A DNA stretch of 64,000 nucleotides from VXYL01 sp965199875 (lineage in GTDB: Bacteria; Pseudomonadota; Gammaproteobacteria; Pseudomonadales; Azotimanducaceae). The stretch's first letter is position 1; each line of letters begins with the position of its first letter. The stretch is from contig OZ241346.1 in assembly GCA_965199875.1 (NCBI GenBank), positions 248,001-312,000 of the forward strand, given 5' to 3'. The notes beneath the pieces were generated by a model. That model worked only from the letters and a program-made list of their open reading frames with translations. It was not told the origin of the DNA and did not search any database. Both the position numbers and the translations under genes were made by a program. Positions 58,848 through 64,000 of the stretch are shown in pieces.

Positions 58848-60143
58848 ATGGCAGCAACGAGCGAGAGGCTTGCCCGGTTGTTCGTCGATGGACGCGAGCA
58901 GCCCATCGAGTTGCCGGTGTTGAAGCCGAGCCTGGGCAACGACGTCATCGACATCGGTGCGCTCACCGGGGCGGGCTACTTCACCTACGACCCCGGATTC
59001 GTCTCCACCGCCGCCTGCGACTCGAACATCACCTACATCGACGGCGAAGCCGGCACGCTGCTGCACCGCGGCTATCCCATCGAGCAACTCGCCGAGCAGT
59101 CGGACTTCCTGGAACTCTGCTTCCTGCTGCTGAACGGCACACTGCCGACGCCGGCGCAAAAGGAAGCCTTCGACGCCGCCATCGGCGCCGAGCAGGAAGT
59201 GCCCGCGGGCCTGCGCGAGATGGTTGGCCACTTTTCCCGCAGCGCCCACCCCATGGGCATCATGACGGCGCTGGCCGGCGCACTGGCCGCGGAATATCAC
59301 GACGGCCTCGACATCACCGTCGAAGCCCATCGAATGGCGACGGCGCAGCGCCTCGTGGCGCAGATGCCTGGTCTGGCGGCGCTCACCTACCGGCACCGCC
59401 AGGGCAAGCCGTATCTGCCGCCGAGGGACGATCTCGGCTACGCGGAGAACTTCCTCTACGCCACCTTCGCGGACGACGAACACTACGTCATCAACCCGGT
59501 GATCGCCCGCGCCATGGATCGCATCCTCATGCTGCACGCGGACCACGAACAGAACGCCTCGACGTCCACCGTGCGACTGGCCGGCTCCACCGGCACCAAC
59601 CCCTACTCGGCCATCGCCGCCGGCATCGCCGCGCTGTGGGGGCCGTCCCACGGCGGCGCCAACGAAGCGGTGCTGAACATGCTCGCGGAGATCGGCTCGC
59701 CGGAGAACATCGACAAGTACGTCGCCAAGGCCAAGGACCGCGACGATCCGTTCCGCATCATGGGCTTCGGCCACCGGGTGTACAAGAACTACGACCCCCG
59801 CGCCAAGGTGATGCAGGAGACCTGCCACGAAGTGCTTGCCGAGCTGGGCGTCGACGACGATCCACTGCTGCAAATGGCGCAGCGGCTGGAGAAGATCGCC
59901 TTGGAGGACGAGTTCTTCATCGAGCGCCGCCTGTATCCCAACGTCGACTTCTACTCCGGCATCACGCTGAAGGCGGTGGGCATCCCCACCGAGATGTTCA
60001 CCGTCATCTTCGCCACCGGGCGCACGCCTGGGTGGATAGCGCACTGGCGCGAGATGGTCAGCGAGCCGTACAAGATCGGCCGGCCAAGGCAGCTTTATCG
60101 AGGGCAGACCTCGCGGCCCTACGTGCCGCTGGAACAGCGCTGA
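58848..60143 (+). CDS. gltA: citrate synthase
   Basis: A 431-residue type II (hexameric, NADH-sensitive type) citrate synthase. Catalytic His lies in MLHADHEQNASTST, the oxaloacetate His in GFGHRVYKNYDPR and the Asp in YPNVDFYSGI, with GPSHGGANEAVL between. It makes citrate from oxaloacetate and acetyl-CoA. GAGGGGG lies about 12 bases before ATG 58848. The 191-bp upstream gap holds no other gene. Confidence 0.97.
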   Translation: MAATSERLARLFVDGREQPIELPVLKPSLGNDVIDIGALTGAGYFTYDPGFVSTAACDSNITYIDGEAGTLLHRGYPIEQLAEQSDFLELCFLLLNGTLPTPAQKEAFDAAIGAEQEVPAGLREMVGHFSRSAHPMGIMTALAGALAAEYHDGLDITVEAHRMATAQRLVAQMPGLAALTYRHRQGKPYLPPRDDLGYAENFLYATFADDEHYVINPVIARAMDRILMLHADHEQNASTSTVRLAGSTGTNPYSAIAAGIAALWGPSHGGANEAVLNMLAEIGSPENIDKYVAKAKDRDDPFRIMGFGHRVYKNYDPRAKVMQETCHEVLAELGVDDDPLLQMAQRLEKIALEDEFFIERRLYPNVDFYSGITLKAVGIPTEMFTVIFATGRTPGWIAHWREMVSEPYKIGRPRQLYRGQTSRPYVPLEQR

Positions 60144-60212
60144 ACGACGGCCGCCGGCGGCGAAGTCGCTTGCACGGCGATCAGCATCGCGTCGCGGCAG
60201 CCGAGCGGCGAG

Positions 60213-62054
60213 TCAGGCAGCGTCCAACCGTCGATAGTCCGACAGCGGCTTGCCGGTGGCGAGCGCATCCTTCAAGGCTCGCGCATGGCGGCACATGCCG
60301 CGGTAGCTGAAGCCCTTGCAGTCGCAGGCGACATCGGCGCCATCCACTTCCAGGCGGTAGCGAACGCGAGGGTTCGAGGCGCTGGCAACGGCGTAGACCG
60401 CCTGCGACTGCCCCGACAGCGCCGCGGCCAGGGCGCGGATCGCCTGTTCGGAGACGGGGCGCAGCTCGCGTCGCGCCCGCTCGCCCAGCGTTTCGGCGTG
60501 ATCGCGCAGATAGGCGTCGCCGGCCTGCCGCAGCGCTTGCTGCAGGGCCGCCGCGTCGATGCCCTCGGCGCGCGCCGCAGCGAAGGCGTCGTCCAGGTGC
60601 GCCATCATGCGGCGCAGTTCCGACAACACGTCGCCGCGCATCGCGGCGCCCAGCGCCCGGCCTTCCACCACGTCGTCGACCAGCCGGGCCTTGGTTTCGA
60701 GCACCGTGCGCACGAACTCTTCCAGGGTCTTCCGCGCCACCATGTAGACGACGTTGACGCGGCAGGTCTGGCCGATGCGGTGGGCGCGGTCTTCGGCCTG
60801 CCAGTGGTTGGCCGGCACCCAGTCCAGGTCGTTGAAGACCACCTGGCGGGCGGCGGTGAGATTGATGCCGACGCCGGCGGCGTGGATCTGGCCGATGAAG
60901 ACGCGCACGGACTCGTCGTTCTGAAACCGGTCTACCAGGGCCTGGCGCTTGGCCGTCGGCACTTCGCCGGTGACGACCACGGCCAGATCGCCCAAGGCGC
61001 GGGCGAAACGGCGCGTGGCGTGGGTGAAGCAGGAGTACAGAACCACCTTTTCGCCCTGCTCCACCGCGCCGCGCACGAAGTCCAGCGTCTGCGGCACCTT
61101 GGCCACCGCCAGCCGCCGCCGAGCGCCGGAGAACATCGCAATGCCCTGCCGGCCGCCGCGCTCGGTACGCTCTCCGTCGACAAAGCGCCGCAACGCCTGG
61201 CTCAGCTCGTCGCGCAGTTCTTCGGCAACGTCCACCTCGATCCAGGTGCGCTGCTTGGCCGGCAGGTCCAGCACCGCGTCCTTGGTGCGCCGCAGCATGA
61301 TGCCCTGCAGCTGCACGGACAGCTCCCCCACGTTGCTGGCGCCGCCGGTGATCCAGTGGCCGTAGTCGTTCTTGTGCCCTTCGCAATAGCGCTTGGCGAA
61401 GGCGAGGAAGCTCCTGCCCAGGGAGTGTCCGACCAGCTGCAGCAGCGGGAACAGATCCCGAGGCCGGTTGGTGAGCGGCGTTCCGGTGAGCACATGGACG
61501 ACGGGCTGATCGGAGGCCGCGTCCACAAGGCGTCGGGAGTAGATGCTGCGCTGGGAACGGTGGTTCTTGATGTAGTGGCCTTCGTCGAAGACGAAGCCGG
61601 CGAAGGGGTGGGCAAGCAGTGCTTCCTGATGGGCCTTCAGCAGGTCGTAGTTGACGATCATCCAGCCGGCGAAGCCGGCCGCGGGAGGCGCGGCCGGCCC
61701 CACCACCGAGACCAGCGCATCCTCGCCCAGCGCCAGCTTGATCTCCCGCACCCAGTTCAGCTTCACCGAGGCGGGACAAACCACCAGATACGGTCCCTGC
61801 GGCGCGGCTTCGGCCATGGCGAGGACCGACTGGCGGGTTTTGCCAAGGCCCATGTCGTCGGCCAGAATCGAGCGGCGACGGCCGAGCAGAAAGGCCACGC
61901 CCTCGACTTGATGCGAGTACAGGCCGCTGGCCAGCGCCGCGGCCCGGCTCAGCGCCGCGTCTGGCCTAGCCGCTGGCGAACGGGAACCGCCCTGGGGCTG
62001 CTTCGGCGACCGGCCCGCCAAGCCGGTCGCCGCGGAACGCGGTTCAGCCGCCAA
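60213..62054 (-). CDS. SNF2-type helicase with C-terminal SWIM zinc finger
   Basis: A 613-residue DNA translocase. Motif I ILADDMGLGKTRQS, motif II FVFDEGH, motif III VLTGTPLTNR and motif VI QAEDRAHRIGQ are present, and the fold resembles SMARCAL1/HepA-like annealing helicases. A SWIM motif CDCKGFSYRGMCRH (CxC...CxH) near residue 585 is a DNA-binding addition. The TTG start at 62054 overlaps the TonB-receptor stop by 11 bp; no better in-frame start was seen. It probably remodels stalled forks. Confidence 0.9.
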   Translation of the reverse strand: MAAEPRSAATGLAGRSPKQPQGGSRSPAARPDAALSRAAALASGLYSHQVEGVAFLLGRRRSILADDMGLGKTRQSVLAMAEAAPQGPYLVVCPASVKLNWVREIKLALGEDALVSVVGPAAPPAAGFAGWMIVNYDLLKAHQEALLAHPFAGFVFDEGHYIKNHRSQRSIYSRRLVDAASDQPVVHVLTGTPLTNRPRDLFPLLQLVGHSLGRSFLAFAKRYCEGHKNDYGHWITGGASNVGELSVQLQGIMLRRTKDAVLDLPAKQRTWIEVDVAEELRDELSQALRRFVDGERTERGGRQGIAMFSGARRRLAVAKVPQTLDFVRGAVEQGEKVVLYSCFTHATRRFARALGDLAVVVTGEVPTAKRQALVDRFQNDESVRVFIGQIHAAGVGINLTAARQVVFNDLDWVPANHWQAEDRAHRIGQTCRVNVVYMVARKTLEEFVRTVLETKARLVDDVVEGRALGAAMRGDVLSELRRMMAHLDDAFAAARAEGIDAAALQQALRQAGDAYLRDHAETLGERARRELRPVSEQAIRALAAALSGQSQAVYAVASASNPRVRYRLEVDGADVACDCKGFSYRGMCRHARALKDALATGKPLSDYRRLDAA

Positions 62055-64000
62055 AGCCCATCCGAACCGATGCGCCGAAGATGCGCGGCTCGGTCAGGAA
62101 GTAGTTGCGGTAGAAGCCGGAGGTGTCGGAGGTGAGGTACTTGCCGGTGACGTTGTCTTCGTCCTGGATGTTGCGCACCCACACCCGCGCGCTCCAGTTG
62201 CCGCGCTCGTAGACCAGCGTCGCGTTGTGCTGGGACCAGGCGTCGATCTCGTCGCCCAGGGTGTTGAACTCCCGGGCGAAGGATTCGCTCTGCCAGTAGT
62301 AGTCCCAACGCGCCGTCAGCGTGGCGCTGCCGCGCACGTTCCAGGTATGCGCCACGCCCAGCTTCAAGGTGTGCTCCGGCGCGTTCGGCAGCTGCTTGCC
62401 GTCCAGGTTGGTGTCGAGACCGTCCAGAGTCTCCACCCCGGCGGCATTGAGGAAGGTCCGCGAGAAGTACGCGGGGATGCTCACCCCGGCGCTGTTCGCC
62501 GGGTAGAACACCGGGATGATCGCGTTCGCACCGCCAGCGGCGGCGATCAGCGCGTTGCTGATCTGCGCCTCCCGGGCGACGTAGTTGACGCCGGTCAGCG
62601 AGCCCGGATCGATGTTGTTCAGCAGGATGAAGTCCGGGTTGCCGGCGGTGCGGTTCACCGGATCCAGAGACTGGGAACCGTCCACTTCGCTGTTCAGCCA
62701 GCCGTAGCCGAAGTCAACCGCGAGGCCGGAGGCCCACGGCGGATGCCAGCGCCCTTCGACCTCGATGCCGGTCAGGTTGGCGTCGATGTTGTCGTTGATG
62801 GAGCTGTTGTTGCGGATTCGCGTCACCTGCAAGCCCGTGTAGTCGTAGCTGAACAGCGACGCATTGGCGACCAGCTGGCCGTCCAAAAGGACGCTCTTCA
62901 AACCGGCCTCGAAGGCGTTGACTTCCTCGGCCTCGAAGGTGAACGACGAGGAGGCCTGAAACGCCGGCGGAATGGCCGGGTTGAACCCGCCGGGCTTGTA
63001 GCCGCGGCTGTAGAAGCCGTAAAGCATGGTGTTGTCGTCCAGCTGGTAGTCGAATCCCAGCCGGCCGCTGATCTCCCGCCAGGACGCTTGCGTGGGGCTG
63101 CCGGTGACGAAGCGCGTCTCGCCGAAACCCGGCACCGGCGGCACGGCCTCGGCGATGGCGGCGAACGCCGCGGCGCCGGCGGCAATGCCTGGGTCCGCGG
63201 CGACGTTGCCCCCCGTGACCAGCGTCAGCACCGTCGCCTGCAACACCGGCGGCAGCGGCAGCGCGGCAATGGCGGCGGGCACCGCCGCCGGCGGCAGAAC
63301 GCCGGCCGCCACCGCGGCGCCGATCTGCTGCGCAGCGCCGGCCGCCGCCAGCACGCCCACCGCGGCAGGGCCGTTGCTGGCAAAGACGCTCTCGGCGCCG
63401 TGGAACTGCAACAGCCGCGTCGACGCGGTGCTCAGCTGCAGCGTCGGGTCCGCCGCCATGGCGGCCATTTCGGTAAAGAGTCCGGTGCGTATCCAGATCG
63501 CGTTCGGCCCGAGCAGGCCGCCCACCGCGGCGCTGGCATCCGCGCTGTTCAGCAGCGCGCTGCTGTCGCTGACGTTCTTTTCGTCTTCGTTCAGGCGCAG
63601 CCCGGCGGTGAAGGTGAGGCGATCGCTCACGTCGAAGTAGAACTCGCCGAAGGCCGCCCAGCCCTCCTGCTCGGCGCCGCCCGCGGGGTTGTTGGAGTTC
63701 ATGAAGAAGCCCGGATAGAGCGGCGCTGGAAACACCGCCGGAGGCGCGATGGTAGCGAGGTCCAGCGTGTTGGCGAAGACGTAGTACGCGCCGTAGTTGC
63801 TGCCGGCGAACTTGCTGACGCCGAGCAGAAAGTTGTACGGGCCGTCGAAGCCGGAGCGCACTTTGGCCTCGGCCGTCCAGAACGTGGCGCGGGAGTCGCT
63901 CTGGTCGTAGGCGAACACGCGGTTCTGATGCGCGGGGAAGATGCAGCCGCCGGGCACGCCGGAAGTGCCCTCGACGACGTTGCAAGTATCCGACACCCAT
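62044..64000 (-). CDS. TonB-dependent receptor, 5' end beyond the window
   Basis: At least 652 residues of a beta-barrel outer-membrane receptor; the frame is open to the window edge, so the plug domain and signal are missing. Barrel features include LTFTAGLRLNEDEKN, DNTMLYGFYSRGYKPGGFNP and the C-terminal strand ending EPRIFGASVRMGFGG. The YKPGGFNP segment is common in Sphingomonad/Caulobacter-like receptors for plant or steroid-type compounds. One extracellular loop (about 63130-63370) is an Ala/Pro-rich insert unlike the rest of the barrel. Confidence 0.93.
   Translation of the reverse strand, partial: WVSDTCNVVEGTSGVPGGCIFPAHQNRVFAYDQSDSRATFWTAEAKVRSGFDGPYNFLLGVSKFAGSNYGAYYVFANTLDLATIAPPAVFPAPLYPGFFMNSNNPAGGAEQEGWAAFGEFYFDVSDRLTFTAGLRLNEDEKNVSDSSALLNSADASAAVGGLLGPNAIWIRTGLFTEMAAMAADPTLQLSTASTRLLQFHGAESVFASNGPAAVGVLAAAGAAQQIGAAVAAGVLPPAAVPAAIAALPLPPVLQATVLTLVTGGNVAADPGIAAGAAAFAAIAEAVPPVPGFGETRFVTGSPTQASWREISGRLGFDYQLDDNTMLYGFYSRGYKPGGFNPAIPPAFQASSSFTFEAEEVNAFEAGLKSVLLDGQLVANASLFSYDYTGLQVTRIRNNSSINDNIDANLTGIEVEGRWHPPWASGLAVDFGYGWLNSEVDGSQSLDPVNRTAGNPDFILLNNIDPGSLTGVNYVAREAQISNALIAAAGGANAIIPVFYPANSAGVSIPAYFSRTFLNAAGVETLDGLDTNLDGKQLPNAPEHTLKLGVAHTWNVRGSATLTARWDYYWQSESFAREFNTLGDEIDAWSQHNATLVYERGNWSARVWVRNIQDEDNVTGKYLTSDTSGFYRNYFLTEPRIFGASVRMGFGG

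Noticed and set aside
60285..62135. 616-codon plus-strand frame opposite the SNF2 helicase
   Set aside because: Antisense shadow of a gene with all helicase motifs.

Overview
The window is 64 kb of uniformly GC-rich, densely coded DNA that reads as the chromosome of a Gammaproteobacterium or a close relative. Evidence for this is a type II secretion gene run (gspE to gspM), a two-component pair resembling PdsR/PdsS, a short 4.5S SRP RNA, CCA-encoding tRNAs, GltA, GltX, UvrA and a TonB-dependent receptor. No phage, insertion sequence, integrase or CRISPR array was found. The abundance of class III CoA-transferases, acyl-CoA dehydrogenases, a tripartite tricarboxylate transporter, TauD/CmcJ-type dioxygenases and Uma2/Rpn/AAA nuclease-like genes is typical of large marine or host-associated proteobacterial genomes; that habitat is an inference.

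Layout. 0-8 kb: an AAA ATPase fused to a PD-(D/E)XK-like domain, a tctCBA solute uptake operon, a CaiB-type CoA-transferase and a long acyl-CoA dehydrogenase resembling (2S)-methylsuccinyl-CoA dehydrogenase. 8-17 kb: a minus-strand type II secretion operon gspEFGHIJKLM whose last gene is a signal-peptide-bearing SAM hydrolase (DUF62); gspC, gspD and gspN are not here. 17-24 kb: a family 2 glycosyltransferase, a structured 425-bp intergenic region, an orphan exbD, threonine aldolase, a nucleoside transporter divergent from a PfkB kinase and a chloramphenicol-phosphotransferase-like kinase, and a sirtuin. 24-31 kb: a diiron ferritin-like protein, an APH-type kinase, a NadR-like ribosylnicotinamide kinase, the PdsR/PdsS-like pair, a methyltransferase-like protein and a bactofilin. 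31-40 kb: a CmcJ-like dioxygenase with two overlapping CoA-transferases (one lacking the catalytic Asp), an Uma2 protein, UvrA and a nucleotidyltransferase.

40-50 kb holds the stable RNAs (tRNA-Gly, tRNA-Ser next to the 4.5S RNA, tRNA-Ala, tRNA-Glu), a DUF1538 remnant, a secreted Cys-rich protein, an MBL hydrolase, an operon of a MORN-repeat protein with a kinase-like protein that has lost two catalytic acidic residues, a TauD dioxygenase, gltX and a lone ABC ATPase. 50-64 kb: two acyl-CoA dehydrogenases behind a 14-bp palindromic operator candidate, small envelope/YbjQ proteins, a solitary HicB, an N-acyl-D-amino-acid deacylase-like amidohydrolase, a TlpA-like protein, an Rpn-type nuclease preceded by a perfect 28-bp palindrome, citrate synthase, a SNF2-SWIM helicase, and a TonB-dependent receptor running off the right edge.

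How the genes may work together. Acid uptake (tct), CoA activation or transfer (three CaiB proteins), oxidation (three acyl-CoA dehydrogenases) and the TCA cycle (gltA) form a carboxylic-acid catabolism theme. SAM hydrolysis outside the cytoplasm would release adenosine, which the nucleoside transporter and PfkB kinase could salvage. Most family assignments rest on motifs read by eye; no database search was run.
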